Both the position numbers and the translations under genes were made by a program. Below the pieces are notes generated by a model. The model ran no database searches and was not told where the DNA came from. It was given only the letters and a program-made list of their open reading frames with translations. A stretch of 64,000 nt of DNA, taken from positions 2,607,699-2,671,698 of the forward strand of contig CP051546.1 in assembly GCA_012837155.1 (NCBI GenBank), in the 5' to 3' direction. Positions 31,665 to 41,690 of this stretch are shown here, piece after piece (within the stretch, counting starts at the first letter, position 1; the number at the start of each line of letters is the position of its first letter). Source of the DNA: Flavobacterium sp. (lineage in GTDB: Bacteria; Bacteroidota; Bacteroidia; Flavobacteriales; Flavobacteriaceae).

Positions 31665-34600
31665 CTATTGTTTTATAATTTTAATAACCTCACTACCACT
31701 ACTCTTTAAAAAATAAACTTTTACTAAATACAAGCTAGCCTGCAAACTATCAACCTTAACTTTAGTTTCTTTAGCATTAACAATCTCAGATTGCACTAAT
31801 TTTCCATCTACAGAAAATAATTCTATATTGCTCATCTCTTCCGTTGCAAACAAATTAAAGTAATCTCTTACTGGATTAGGGTAAGCTTTTACTTTTGATT
31901 TTTTCTTTTCATCAACTATTTTAGAGGTCGTTATTGCTATTTCGAGATAATCGCTTTCATTAAGTGTTTGCTCTTCAAAAACCACACTAACGATATTTTT
32001 TTCTTTTTTGAAAGTTGCAGGAATTGAGAATCTGTTTTTCTCTAAAACTATTTTATCCACATTTGAATCATCAATTTCTAATCGCCATTCTTTTAATCTT
32101 ACCTTTCCGTAACTAATCAATATTTTTGCTGTTTGCATCTTTTCGATTCTTGCTTGTTGATAGGTCCCCCAACCTTCCGCTACTGTAAATGCTGATTTAA
32201 AATTCTCAGGAGAAATCTTTGGAGCAAAAGAAATAAGTCCTTTGGGGCCATGATATTTAAACCCACAAACTGCAATAAAAACGCCATAACTAGCCATTGC
32301 TCTGCTATAATGATCACTACATTCTACTTCATTGTAAGGATTATGTTTAGAGGCATGATGTCGTTCATGAACTGCTTTTTCTACTGCTAATCCTTCTTGT
32401 ATTAATCCTTCGAAAATCATGTGAGAGGCAACCTGATGCTCAAATCCTGTCATACACTCATCAAAATACCCTCCAGGCCCTAACCAAACTGGAGAATTTT
32501 CAGGCCATCCAGCACTTCCTGGAACTGCAAGATCATCTCCTCCATTAGGCCATGTACACATCATTGTACCCGCATTTCCTGGAAGAACATACACTCGTTC
32601 TCCTTTAATTATCTTATGTTGAGTCGCATACAAAGATGCATCTGGCGCAAAATTATATTTCCATACCGATGCCAATGCCGATTTACATTCCTTTTCGGGT
32701 ACCGCTCTTTCTTCTATCCCTGCTTGCCAAGAAAGACTTTGTCCTAAAACCTGATCTATTAAACTTCCTCTATTAGAATTAATTAAGTCTGGACGTGTAT
32801 TTTTATGAATAAAATATTCTCCATTATATAACTCTTTTACCAAATTTGCTTTTCCTTTCTGCAAAATCATATCACATTTTTGAGAAAACAAATTATCTCC
32901 CATTTCTAAAGCCATTGTCTTTCCAGCTGCCAATGCTCCTAAAAACAACGAACTTATCCATCCCATGGGGCCGTACCAAGCAGCGTCTAATGTATTTGCT
33001 TGTCCTCCTTCTAAAAGACCGTCACCATCTTTATCCTCCTTGATAATAAATTCTATAGCCCTTTTGATCTTTTCATAATTATTCGTCAAAAACTTGGTGT
33101 CCGATGACATTGTATGCTCACGATAAGCTCGCATTACAGTACCGCAATGGCCATCATGCGCTACCGTAAACCCATAACTCCCTGCGGTTTCATCTCGGTG
33201 TGCAATACTGCCATCAGGATTAAGTCCTGTTCCAAAATCTACGTTCTCTCTTAACCATTTCTCCATTTGTGGAAAAATTCGTGCCATTCCTTGAGCATAA
33301 TGCCATACATGCACACAGGTTCCTTGGCAACATTCTACCCCTTCCCACGCCCAAATTTTCCCACTATCAAACCACATCAATGTATTAGTAGCTAAACAAT
33401 CTAAAGTCATAAAACTCCTGTCCAGTAGCCAATACGGTAAGGTTGAATCATACCAAGTAGCATTCCATTTTTTTGTATCATCAATCAATAAAGAAGCATT
33501 TGCATTAATATAATTTGCTACACCTTCAGCTGATTGAAATCGTTTAAAATAATGTCGTTTAAAATTTTTAATCCCATTTAAAGCTAACAATTCCCCTCCT
33601 TCGGACTGCTGATTAAGATGTGGAAAATACCAACTTACAACAAATTTAACGGAAGAGGATGCACCAGGAGCTAGAGTAAGTTTTGACCCTAATGCTCCAA
33701 CGATATGTTGACCTATAGATTTTTTAACACTATTACTGCCAATCACATTTAATGGCTTCAAACCAGAAATCATTGTTTCTGCATTCGAATAATCTACATC
33801 TAAACCTGCTATAATTGATTGATTTGCCGTATTTAATACAGTTAAAGACATAGAACCATATCCATGCTGATCTTCTAAATTCCCTGTATTTGCACTATCT
33901 GTAAAAATTATATTATCTATAGCAATATTTCCCCAGCCTCCTGTATAATTATCGATAATTTGAATTTTTGCCTGTAATCCTGCAAACTCAACAACATCAA
34001 AAGACTCTTTCCGCATTACATTACTATTCAATCCTGTTGCTGTTCTTACAACCTGACCTCCAACAATTAGATTGATACAGGTTTGACCTGGGTGATTGCC
34101 TCCAGAAATCAAAAAACTAATATAATCTCGATTAATAACAAATGTTTTACTCGTAATTGTTCCTGTAAATGCATCCGCAGCAGTAGACCACGCTCCGTCA
34201 GAAGTTCGATCTCCTGAAGCAACATCTCTTGCATTATGAGAATTGATAAATCGAGTTCCTTGATACCCTTGTAACGGTTGCCAACGAGCTAATGCAACAA
34301 CAGGATAAGGTTCCGTTCCAAATGCAGTTCCTGTTACCGTCCAATTATTGTAATTTCCACTCTCAAAATCATCAAAAACTACGTCTACTCTTGCATTATT
34401 ATTGATAACAGACTCTGCTGTATAAGCTAAACTTACTCTGCCGTTAGTATTTACAATTGTATTGACTCTATTTCCCCATGCAGCATTACTCAAAAAAGGA
34501 ACAACTGAATTTTCTAACCATCCTACTAATTCGACTGCTATATTTTCATTTGTTTTATTTGTAATTGTATAGTCTAAAATCGTAGCAGGTAGCGCAGACT

Positions 34601-35273
34601 CCTCAGGATTATTGGGTATAAATGGAGAGAACGCTTCTAAATTTATTTTTACAGGAAAATCGTCATCATTAAATTCAACTTTTCCTATTGGATATTCTCC
34701 TCTAAAACTTATTTTTTTAAAACCTGTACTATCCAATGTACGGGTAGTAGTAACTCCATTTTTAGTCACTCTTACAGCTACCCCTTGCTTTACTAATCCT
34801 TTATCTCTCAACAAGGCATTCTCTGGATGAGCATAGTGACCTCCTAATGCTCGTGCTGTAAATTCCCCTCCGTCTGGCTCACGGGCGTAGGCCATACGAA
34901 AAATGTCCCACAACCACAATTTTCCGTCGCCAGAAAGATACAATTGACCACAAGCTATACCTCCAACTGGCATACCAATATACTTTAACTCATCTTTGTC
35001 TTTAGTAAAAACATCTGGAACTCCTCTTTCGGTAAGTGATTTTATCCACTCAGGAGATAATTTCTTATCTGCTGGAATTAAAAAATCATTTCCTTCAACA
35101 TAAAAAGGACCTGCAAAAGCTGGAACACTTGGAAGCATGATGCTTGCCGCACCAAACACTCCAATTTTAATAAAATCTCTTCTTCTTAATCCAGAAGTAG
35201 GCAAGCAACATCCAGGAGTATTAGTACACTCCAAATTATCTTGAACAATTTCTTCTTTCCCCTTTCTTTCCAT
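31665..35273 (-). CDS. GH116 beta-glycosidase with inserted beta-sandwich, Tat signal and T9SS domain
   Basis: Encodes 1202 aa. RRDFIK (residues 31-36) followed by a hydrophobic stretch is a twin-arginine signal. The GH116 N-terminal beta domain (about 95-520) and the DUF608-type (alpha/alpha)6 catalytic domain (about 600-1010; CCQGTCVHVWHYAQGMARIF, NTLDAAWYGPMGW, NGGDDL) follow. A beta-sandwich of about 160 aa (about 300-460; DDFESGNYNNWTVTG to GGWGNIAIDNI) of the sort seen in Bacteroidota GH32/levanase-type proteins interrupts the N-terminal domain. The last about 75 aa are a T9SS type A sorting domain (KAYPNPVRDYF). GH116 enzymes cleave beta-glucosides, beta-xylosides or glucosylceramides. 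A paralogue lacking the insert lies at 47872-50513. Confidence 0.88.
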   Translation of the reverse strand: MERKGKEEIVQDNLECTNTPGCCLPTSGLRRRDFIKIGVFGAASIMLPSVPAFAGPFYVEGNDFLIPADKKLSPEWIKSLTERGVPDVFTKDKDELKYIGMPVGGIACGQLYLSGDGKLWLWDIFRMAYAREPDGGEFTARALGGHYAHPENALLRDKGLVKQGVAVRVTKNGVTTTRTLDSTGFKKISFRGEYPIGKVEFNDDDFPVKINLEAFSPFIPNNPEESALPATILDYTITNKTNENIAVELVGWLENSVVPFLSNAAWGNRVNTIVNTNGRVSLAYTAESVINNNARVDVVFDDFESGNYNNWTVTGTAFGTEPYPVVALARWQPLQGYQGTRFINSHNARDVASGDRTSDGAWSTAADAFTGTITSKTFVINRDYISFLISGGNHPGQTCINLIVGGQVVRTATGLNSNVMRKESFDVVEFAGLQAKIQIIDNYTGGWGNIAIDNIIFTDSANTGNLEDQHGYGSMSLTVLNTANQSIIAGLDVDYSNAETMISGLKPLNVIGSNSVKKSIGQHIVGALGSKLTLAPGASSSVKFVVSWYFPHLNQQSEGGELLALNGIKNFKRHYFKRFQSAEGVANYINANASLLIDDTKKWNATWYDSTLPYWLLDRSFMTLDCLATNTLMWFDSGKIWAWEGVECCQGTCVHVWHYAQGMARIFPQMEKWLRENVDFGTGLNPDGSIAHRDETAGSYGFTVAHDGHCGTVMRAYREHTMSSDTKFLTNNYEKIKRAIEFIIKEDKDGDGLLEGGQANTLDAAWYGPMGWISSLFLGALAAGKTMALEMGDNLFSQKCDMILQKGKANLVKELYNGEYFIHKNTRPDLINSNRGSLIDQVLGQSLSWQAGIEERAVPEKECKSALASVWKYNFAPDASLYATQHKIIKGERVYVLPGNAGTMMCTWPNGGDDLAVPGSAGWPENSPVWLGPGGYFDECMTGFEHQVASHMIFEGLIQEGLAVEKAVHERHHASKHNPYNEVECSDHYSRAMASYGVFIAVCGFKYHGPKGLISFAPKISPENFKSAFTVAEGWGTYQQARIEKMQTAKILISYGKVRLKEWRLEIDDSNVDKIVLEKNRFSIPATFKKEKNIVSVVFEEQTLNESDYLEIAITTSKIVDEKKKSKVKAYPNPVRDYFNLFATEEMSNIELFSVDGKLVQSEIVNAKETKVKVDSLQASLYLVKVYFLKSSGSEVIKIIKQ

Positions 35274-35295
35274 AATTAATGATGAATTGAAATTA

Positions 35296-36846
35296 TTACT
35301 TAATATCGTATGCTTTTTTTAATTGCTTTATTACATTTTTCATCTCCTTCTCCTTCAAAGGACGTTCGTACAAAACAAAACGAGCTATTTCGCCATCAAA
35401 TGACTCAAATCCAGGATGCTGTATCGCATCTCTTTCCTGTCCTATTGACATCATTGAAGCGTTCGTATTAGAATTTACCTTGATCTTCTGAACCTTTGAT
35501 TTTTCATCCCACTCATTAACCATCACATATAAGTTAACCTCATTAGTTCCTGCATCCATTTTTCCCATAACGAGGTAATACTGATTTTCATTCAAACTTT
35601 TATCGGTACAGATAAAAGGATTATTTTCGTCCCATCGCCCTATCGTTATAGCGTTCCTTGCTCCTGACCAAAATTTATTGTCATCGGTCAAACCACCCCA
35701 AAACCCTTCATACATTCCACCATTTTTTAGGTTTCCAAAGAAAGAATTAACATCCTTTAATTTTCCATTTTGTTTGTATGGACTCAAAATACAAAAAAAA
35801 GTATATCCGCTTCCCGCAGTTAAATGATCAAAAACATCTTCCTCTTTATTCAAAAGTTCTTGCTCTTTAAAGATAATACTGCTATGATGATTTAATTCTG
35901 GAATATCATTTTTAAGTGTGGGACAACCCGAACCTGCTATTTTTCGTCCTTCGTCTCTTTTTTCAAAAAAACGGGCTTTTGAATTCAAGACTTGATTTTC
36001 CCATTTGAAAACTTGATTGTTTTCATTTGAATAAACCCCTTTATCGGCATCCAAATCAAGTATTAGTCCTTGCGAATTTATTTTATTATTCTCTTTGTTC
36101 TCCAATCGCATCGCCCAAACCATTCCTCCTGCTATCATTTTCTGATAATTAGAATCATTATACAGTTCTTCTGAATGACCCAACGCAGAAAAAAAACTTC
36201 TAGAATTTCCAGTTTCTTGACACCATACCATTGGATGATCTCCTTGCATTTTTGGAGTTCCCTCATAAGAATTCTCATCTACCGAAATCAAAACAGTTAC
36301 TTTGCTTCGAGGATTGGAGGTAAATGTATGATACTCATCGGTCAGTTTCCAATAAGCTGGTAAATGCTGGGTTGCTGGGTGGTTTTTAGTTTCGATTATC
36401 ATAGTAGCTTGCTGAACCGCAGGATGCGAAACCATCCTTGTTCCTACAAGCGCCTCATACCATTGTTGAAAATCGCCCTCTTCATTCCATATTGCTCCTG
36501 CACAATGAATACCAAGATATGCCCCACCATTTGCTATGAATTTCTTAAACGATTCTTGTTGTACCTTACTAAATATTTTTCCTTCATTTCCGCAATTATT
36601 ATTGAATACCACCAATCGAACAGAAGACAATACTTTGTCATTAAAAATAGCAGGGTCTGTTGTAGAAATCACTTTCCAATGGTACTTCTTGCCCAAGTTC
36701 TCAATCATTTCGACTCCTTTGGCTTGAGAAGAATGTTTGTATCCATTATCTCCACTAAAATTAATAATGGTTATTGGATTAAACGCCATTAGCTGACAAC
36801 AAGAAATCAGCACTATAATGTAATAGTAGTTCTTTACTTTTTTCAT
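35296..36846 (-). CDS. ThuA-like protein with C-terminal LamG/concanavalin-type domain
   Basis: Encodes 516 aa with signal peptide MKKVKNYYYIIVLISCCQL. The ThuA domain (residues about 25-250) has a class I glutamine-amidotransferase-like fold; visible motifs are VVFNNNCGNEG, FIANGGAYLGIHCAG, DEYHTF and SALGHSEELY. A laminin-G-like sandwich (about 260-510; LDLDADKGVY, VFKWEN, FDGEIARFVLYERPL) follows, probably binding glycan. ThuA proteins are linked to sugar metabolism, but their biochemical role is poorly defined. The gene lies 22 bp upstream of GH116 and 5 bp downstream of GH35, so the three are one transcription unit. Confidence 0.85.
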   Translation of the reverse strand: MKKVKNYYYIIVLISCCQLMAFNPITIINFSGDNGYKHSSQAKGVEMIENLGKKYHWKVISTTDPAIFNDKVLSSVRLVVFNNNCGNEGKIFSKVQQESFKKFIANGGAYLGIHCAGAIWNEEGDFQQWYEALVGTRMVSHPAVQQATMIIETKNHPATQHLPAYWKLTDEYHTFTSNPRSKVTVLISVDENSYEGTPKMQGDHPMVWCQETGNSRSFFSALGHSEELYNDSNYQKMIAGGMVWAMRLENKENNKINSQGLILDLDADKGVYSNENNQVFKWENQVLNSKARFFEKRDEGRKIAGSGCPTLKNDIPELNHHSSIIFKEQELLNKEEDVFDHLTAGSGYTFFCILSPYKQNGKLKDVNSFFGNLKNGGMYEGFWGGLTDDNKFWSGARNAITIGRWDENNPFICTDKSLNENQYYLVMGKMDAGTNEVNLYVMVNEWDEKSKVQKIKVNSNTNASMMSIGQERDAIQHPGFESFDGEIARFVLYERPLKEKEMKNVIKQLKKAYDIK

Positions 36847-36851
36847 CTTTA

Positions 36852-38678
36852 TTATTCTTTCCTTTTATCTAAAATAGGCTTCGCCACGGCTTCCAAAATA
36901 GTTTGCTCCGGCTTTAACATTTCAAAAACAGCTATGTCATTTTTCCCTTTTCGAAGCCATTCCGCAGGTACATACAGGGTTTGTTGTGGGCCAATTTCCC
37001 AATAACGTCCTAAGTTATGCCCGTTAATCCAAACCGCTCCTTTGCCCCATTTTGACATATCCAAATAAGTGTCCTTTGTGTCATCTATTACAAATGTTCC
37101 TTTGCGAATTACTGGATAATCTCCATTTATTTTTTCCGTTTTTACTCCTTTGCTAGGCATCGCAGCAAACGGCAAAGAAAACATTTCCCAACCTGTGAGT
37201 TCTTTTCCTTGAAAAAGGACTTTATCGGTAATTCCTTTTTTGTTATCGGTAAGCCAAGGGCCAAAATTAATGCGTCCTAGGTTTTCCATTAAAATTTCTA
37301 CGGTTGCTCCTTGTTTAGGAATGGTTATTGACAAACTGTCTTTGTCAAAACGCCGATATAAAACACCTTGCCGTTTTCCGTCTACAAATACCACGCCATA
37401 ATCTCGTAATCCTTTTACCTTTAACCAGGCTGTTCCTGCCGTTTTAACCTGAGTGCGGTACAACACATATCCGTAGGCTTGACTCAAATCTTCAAAAGTC
37501 AATGGTTTTTCCGATTTTACGGGTTTAGGTAAAACACTAAGCAAAGAGGTTGCTTGTTTTAGTTCAAAAGGAGCAATGGCTCGGCTCGGCTTTGAATCTG
37601 GAATAGGAGGCAATACCGTTCCTGCTGGCAAATGTTTTTCGATTACTTTTCGGAAAGCAACAAATTTAGGCGTGGCGTTTCCAGCTTCATCCAATGGGGC
37701 ATCATAATCATAACTACTTAACTCGGGTTGAAAAGGCAGATTGGCATCGCCATTGGCTCCGTTCATAAAGTCACGGGTAGTCCCCCCGTGAAACATATAC
37801 ATATTAATCGAAATTCCAGCCGCTAAAACAGCATCGAGTTTGGGCGTGAAATTTTCGGCAGGCACCACGTGGTGGTCAATCCCCCAAGAATCGAACCAAG
37901 CAGGATACCATTCCGAAATATAAAAAGGACCTTTCCCATTATGGTATGTTCTTACCAATTCCTTTACCTCATCGGGCTTGTCTAACCCATTAATAGCGGG
38001 TAACAAACCGGGCAAATGTCCGTTTTTTACCGTTGTATGAGGGTCGCAAGTAAACAATAACCCATCAAATCCCGCTTCGATAAAGAGTTTCCTGTTGATG
38101 TCTAAATATTCTTTGTCGCTACCATAAAATCCATACTCATTTTCGATTTGAACCATCAGAATATTTCCTCCGTGATTGACTTGTAAGGGTGCTAATTGTT
38201 TTCCTATTTCCAGAATATATCGTTTGTACGCTGCTAAAAATTGAGGGTTTTGACTTCGTACCACCAATCCTTTTTCTTTTTGTAACCAATACGGATAGCC
38301 TCCAAATTCCCATTCAGCACATACATACGGACTGGGTCTCAAAATAACCCACAACCCTTCTTCTTGGGCAATTTTTACAAAAGTTGCAATATCATTGTTT
38401 CCTTTAAAATCATATACGCCTTTTTCGGGCTCATGAAGATTCCAAAAAACATACGTTCCAATGCAGTTAATTCCCATTGCTTTGGCCATTTTCATACGTT
38501 GTCTCCAGGCTTCTTTAGGAATACGAGGGTAGTGCATTTCGCCTGCCACCATAATCAATGGTTTTCCATCTAACAAAAAATCAGTTTCGCCCAATTCAAA
38601 CGTATGCGATGCTTTTTGGGCTGAAATAGTACTAGACATTGCTAATACTGCTGTGAAAACTAAAAATATTTTTTTCAT
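36852..38678 (-). CDS. GH35 beta-galactosidase
   Basis: Encodes 608 aa with signal peptide ending TISAQ. The GH35 TIM barrel (residues about 30-350) shows the family start FLLDGKPLIMVAGEMHYPRIP, the acid/base Glu in QIENEYGFYG (about 183) and the nucleophile Glu in YISEWYPAWFDSWG (about 250). C-terminal jelly-roll domains follow (VWINGHNLGRYWEIGPQQTLYVP, a near-universal GH35 motif). It removes terminal beta-linked galactose in the periplasm or at the surface. It is the first gene of the GH35-ThuA-GH116 unit, with a 585-bp gap upstream. No defects seen. Confidence 0.95.
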   Translation of the reverse strand: MKKIFLVFTAVLAMSSTISAQKASHTFELGETDFLLDGKPLIMVAGEMHYPRIPKEAWRQRMKMAKAMGINCIGTYVFWNLHEPEKGVYDFKGNNDIATFVKIAQEEGLWVILRPSPYVCAEWEFGGYPYWLQKEKGLVVRSQNPQFLAAYKRYILEIGKQLAPLQVNHGGNILMVQIENEYGFYGSDKEYLDINRKLFIEAGFDGLLFTCDPHTTVKNGHLPGLLPAINGLDKPDEVKELVRTYHNGKGPFYISEWYPAWFDSWGIDHHVVPAENFTPKLDAVLAAGISINMYMFHGGTTRDFMNGANGDANLPFQPELSSYDYDAPLDEAGNATPKFVAFRKVIEKHLPAGTVLPPIPDSKPSRAIAPFELKQATSLLSVLPKPVKSEKPLTFEDLSQAYGYVLYRTQVKTAGTAWLKVKGLRDYGVVFVDGKRQGVLYRRFDKDSLSITIPKQGATVEILMENLGRINFGPWLTDNKKGITDKVLFQGKELTGWEMFSLPFAAMPSKGVKTEKINGDYPVIRKGTFVIDDTKDTYLDMSKWGKGAVWINGHNLGRYWEIGPQQTLYVPAEWLRKGKNDIAVFEMLKPEQTILEAVAKPILDKRKE

Positions 38679-39263
38679 TTTTGTCTATTTTTATAAATCT
38701 AATGACCTAATTCGATTAATTAAAAAAAATCCAATTACGCAATAACACTCATAAACTTTGCCATAATATAGGGACTAATCCGGTCAATTATTTTATCGTA
38801 TTTACCTTATTTTTAGTATGCGTTTCAACTAAAAATTGATTTAGTTTTTTTTATCCTATAAAAAACTATTGACTTACTCTTTCTATTAAAAATACTGCAT
38901 ATTTGGGAATCGAAAGGTAAAATATCTTCTTTTTAAAGAATAATTCAAAATTATCTTTAACTAGTTAGTAATTGTCTTTCTTGTACTTACAACTTGATTT
39001 TTTGGTCTCTTTAATAAAAAATACTTTTCTACGCCAACTAGACTAATTAAAAAATAAAAAAGTCGGAAGAAAAATCTTCCGACAATAACTACGAGTACTT
39101 CATTATTTTAAAAAAAATCAAACCGTCATTCCCTATAACGAAACTTTCATAAACTTATCTCGGTTTTCATGCCGTTTTGAGAGTACACCTCCGTATGCAA
39201 AAAAACATAAAAAGTGTAGCAAAAAGAAGGCGTTTCATTTTAATCCTTTGATTAGTAAAAAAA
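38679..39263. other. Gene-free gap upstream of the GH35 unit
   Basis: 585 bp of AT-rich DNA without a credible ORF. It should contain the promoter for the GH35-ThuA-GH116 unit and the end of the preceding GH43-like gene. The only clear element is the hairpin at 39058-39084, listed separately. I see no tRNA, riboswitch or further repeat. Confidence 0.6.
39050..39085 (-). terminator. Terminator for the GH43-like/GH5 transcript
   Basis: GTCGGAAGA / TCTTCCGAC with a 4-nt loop (39062-39083) is followed, on the minus strand, by TTTTTTATTTT. It lies about 180 bp past the stop at 39264. Confidence 0.8.
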
Positions 39264-40337
39264 TTATTGCGGAATTTTTAGCTCAACTGTTGGCTGCACT
39301 ACTGCATATTTATTACGATTACAAGTCATTTTTCCGTCTTTCAATTCTAGCTCTGCCACCTGCAATGAGGAACGGCGGTAACGCCAACGATTTTTATCAG
39401 AATCTTCGGCTTTTTCGTTGGGATATACCCTTCCTGGATGGGTAAAATAGAAGATATACATTTTGCCATTTACCACTTTTACATCAACATGGCGACCTTG
39501 GTCAATATCATCGGGTCTTACCCCCGGTGTGTTTAAAATGGTATTGTTATATTCCCAATGGGTAGCATCGGTGGAACGAAATACATCTAAACCAGTATAT
39601 TCATCATAAGTGGGATCCGTAATCATCCAGTACGCTTTATCGAAATAAAACACAATTGGTGCTTCATGATTTCTATTCTTTACTTCTGCTATATTATTAG
39701 ATTTCCAATTAATTAAATCCTTGCTGGTTGCCGAAAACGTAAAACCATTACTATACCACATTTTCCAAGTATTATCAGGCATGCGAAAAACTGAAGCGTC
39801 ATAATTTTCAGATAGTCCTGCTGAATTAATCCATTTCCAATTTATCAAATCCTTACTCTCATAATGAAATACTTGCTTCCGCCCTCCCCAGTCTTCATAC
39901 ACTCCTTTAATGTAGGTAACAATCATGTGGTACATTTTATCATCGGGATTTTGAAATATTTGTGGCGCCCAAAAAGAATTCAATCCTGTATCGGGTTGTG
40001 CTAATTGTGCCGTGCCTTTATACTGCCAAGTTTTTCCATAATCTTTGGATGCTGCGATACCAATAGCCGTGCCGTAACAATAGGCTACATTTTTCAACTC
40101 AAGCGAAGCCCTTCTTTGTGTATAAAATACCAACCATTCTTTGGTTTTTTCATTCCAAATGACCGTTGGGTCGGCAGCTCCGTCAAAAACAGGATCCCGA
40201 AACAAGGGTGCTGGTGCTTGGGCAATATCAAACCTCGGGCCATTATCTGATTTAGTGACTGCCGAATTCTTTTTTTGGGCTAATGCAACTTGTGATATAA
40301 TTAACAATCCAATTCCAATGATGTTTTTAATTTTCAT
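39264..40337 (-). CDS. GH43-like five-bladed propeller glycosidase
   Basis: Encodes 357 aa with signal peptide MKIKNIIGIGLLIISQVALAQ. The propeller shows FRDPVFDGAADPTVIWNE (catalytic-type Asp near the start), FWAPQIFQNPDDKMYHMIVTY, YDASVFRMPDNTWKMWYS, HEAPIVFYFDKAYWMITDP and a final GRHVDVK. This layout fits the GH43/GH117-like beta-propeller group of exo-acting glycosidases. Specific activity (arabinofuranosidase, xylosidase, galactosidase) is not deducible. It follows the GH5 gene by 21 bp and is probably co-transcribed with it. Confidence 0.78.
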   Translation of the reverse strand: MKIKNIIGIGLLIISQVALAQKKNSAVTKSDNGPRFDIAQAPAPLFRDPVFDGAADPTVIWNEKTKEWLVFYTQRRASLELKNVAYCYGTAIGIAASKDYGKTWQYKGTAQLAQPDTGLNSFWAPQIFQNPDDKMYHMIVTYIKGVYEDWGGRKQVFHYESKDLINWKWINSAGLSENYDASVFRMPDNTWKMWYSNGFTFSATSKDLINWKSNNIAEVKNRNHEAPIVFYFDKAYWMITDPTYDEYTGLDVFRSTDATHWEYNNTILNTPGVRPDDIDQGRHVDVKVVNGKMYIFYFTHPGRVYPNEKAEDSDKNRWRYRRSSLQVAELELKDGKMTCNRNKYAVVQPTVELKIPQ

Positions 40338-40358
40338 TTTTATACTCTTTTAATAAAT

Positions 40359-41416
40359 TTACTTTTTTCCTGTTAGTTTTTTAATTAAATCAATCTCTTC
40401 TTGCGAAAATGGGGTGCCGTCTTTTCTGAAAATATCATGAAACCAAACTTTGGGTTCTTTGCCGTCAGGCATTGGTGTATCCCACGCATAAATGGTATTT
40501 GTTTTTCCTGCCACAAACCCCCAGTTGAACCCGCCTACTTTTTCCTGTTTTAATAAGGGTAGAATATTATCAAAACGGCTGCCGTTGGTACGGGCCATAT
40601 ATTCTGAGCAAATTAAGGGTCGGTTGTATTTTCGAAGGGTGTCTATCAATGCTTTATGCTTGTCTTCTGCAGAGTAATTGTGATAGGTAATAATATCCGA
40701 ATTATCTATTTGAACTTTACCCATAGCTGTAATGGGACTCTCCCATGCTGCGGACGTAAGGGGTTGCGAAGGTCTAACCGCATGCGCCCACTGGAATGCT
40801 TTTTTTACTAAATCAATAGAGCGATCTCCATATCCCGAATTACCTGGTTCGTTATATACATCCCACATCATAATACGCTTGTCGTTGGCAAACGTGGTAA
40901 GGATGTCTTTTACATAAGCCTCCAATGTAGTAGCAAGTGTACTATCTGTAAATAATAAATCGCCTGGATCCCGTAGCCAACCACTATTATGAATACCTGT
41001 TTTGGGTGCTGGTTGTGTGCCCAACTTATACGCTGCATTCCAACAATCGTCAAAAATAACAAACAAGGTCGCAATATGGTGCTTGTCCGCTATTTTTAAA
41101 TACTGCTTGATTCGTTTCTTAAAACCTTCTTTATCGGCTTCCCAAACCGCATGATGCAAGAAAACACGCATAGCATTCATACCAATAGCTTCGGCCTGAC
41201 CGAGTTCACGGTCGATGGTTACAGGATCAAAAGTTTCGGCTTGCCACATCTCCAATTGATTAATGGCGGTACTTGGTATAAAATTAGCCCCAACAAACCA
41301 AGGTTGCTTAGCATACCAAGCATTGGCTTTTTCTGCAGACCATCTTTCAGACGTTTGAGAAAACAAACCTATTAATGGAAATATTAGAAAAAATGCTACT
41401 AAATTATTTTTTTCAT
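40359..41416 (-). CDS. GH5-like glycoside hydrolase (signal peptide frame-broken)
   Basis: About 352 aa. The ATG at 41416 begins a signal peptide that is out of frame only because the T7 run at 41407-41413 (plus strand) is one base short. With eight, it reads MKKNNLVAFFLIFPLIGLFSQ and joins the 335-aa mature part. The TIM barrel shows FVGANFIPSTAINQLEMW, MNAMRVFLHHAVWE, acid/base Glu in WDVYNEPGNSGYG, and likely nucleophile Glu in LICSEYMAR. Family members are variously annotated as cellulase or 1,4-beta-xylanase; the substrate is uncertain. Secreted. It shares a transcript with the downstream GH43-like gene. Confidence 0.83.
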
Positions 41417-41504
41417 GTTTGCTTGTTTATTTTTTGCACAATATAATACTTTTTTTTGAATACTCTTTATCTCTCGAACGAGTTTGATATTTTACTTAAT
41501 ATTA

Positions 41505-41690
41505 ACTTTTTAGCCCGTTGGTCGTAATTATTGCATCCGTCAGTTCGAGTGTTTTTGTGTAGTAAAATCGAGAACCTTTTTTTAGCACTAATTTTTCTTG
41601 TTCTCGATACAATTTTCTATCGAAAATCACTACCTCGAACTGACGAAAATTAGCATCAAAAACCAACTACACCCAACGGGTTAACTTTTT
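41505..41690. repeat. Palindromic intergenic element
   Basis: A nested, imperfect inverted repeat lies between the GH5 and GH172 genes. The outer arms are CCCGTTGG (41514-41521) and CCAACGGG (41673-41680). The middle arms are CGTCAGTTCGAG (41538-41549) and CTCGAACTGACG (41634-41645). The inner arms are TCGAGAAC (41568-41575) and GTTCTCGA (41600-41607). There is no ORF. It is consistent with a MITE-like or REP-like element, or with a structured RNA. Confidence 0.75.

Noticed and set aside
36364-36792. Plus-strand ORF of 142 aa opposite the ThuA gene
   Set aside because: Shadow of ThuA; no domain, no plausible ribosome binding site, wrong strand for the operon.
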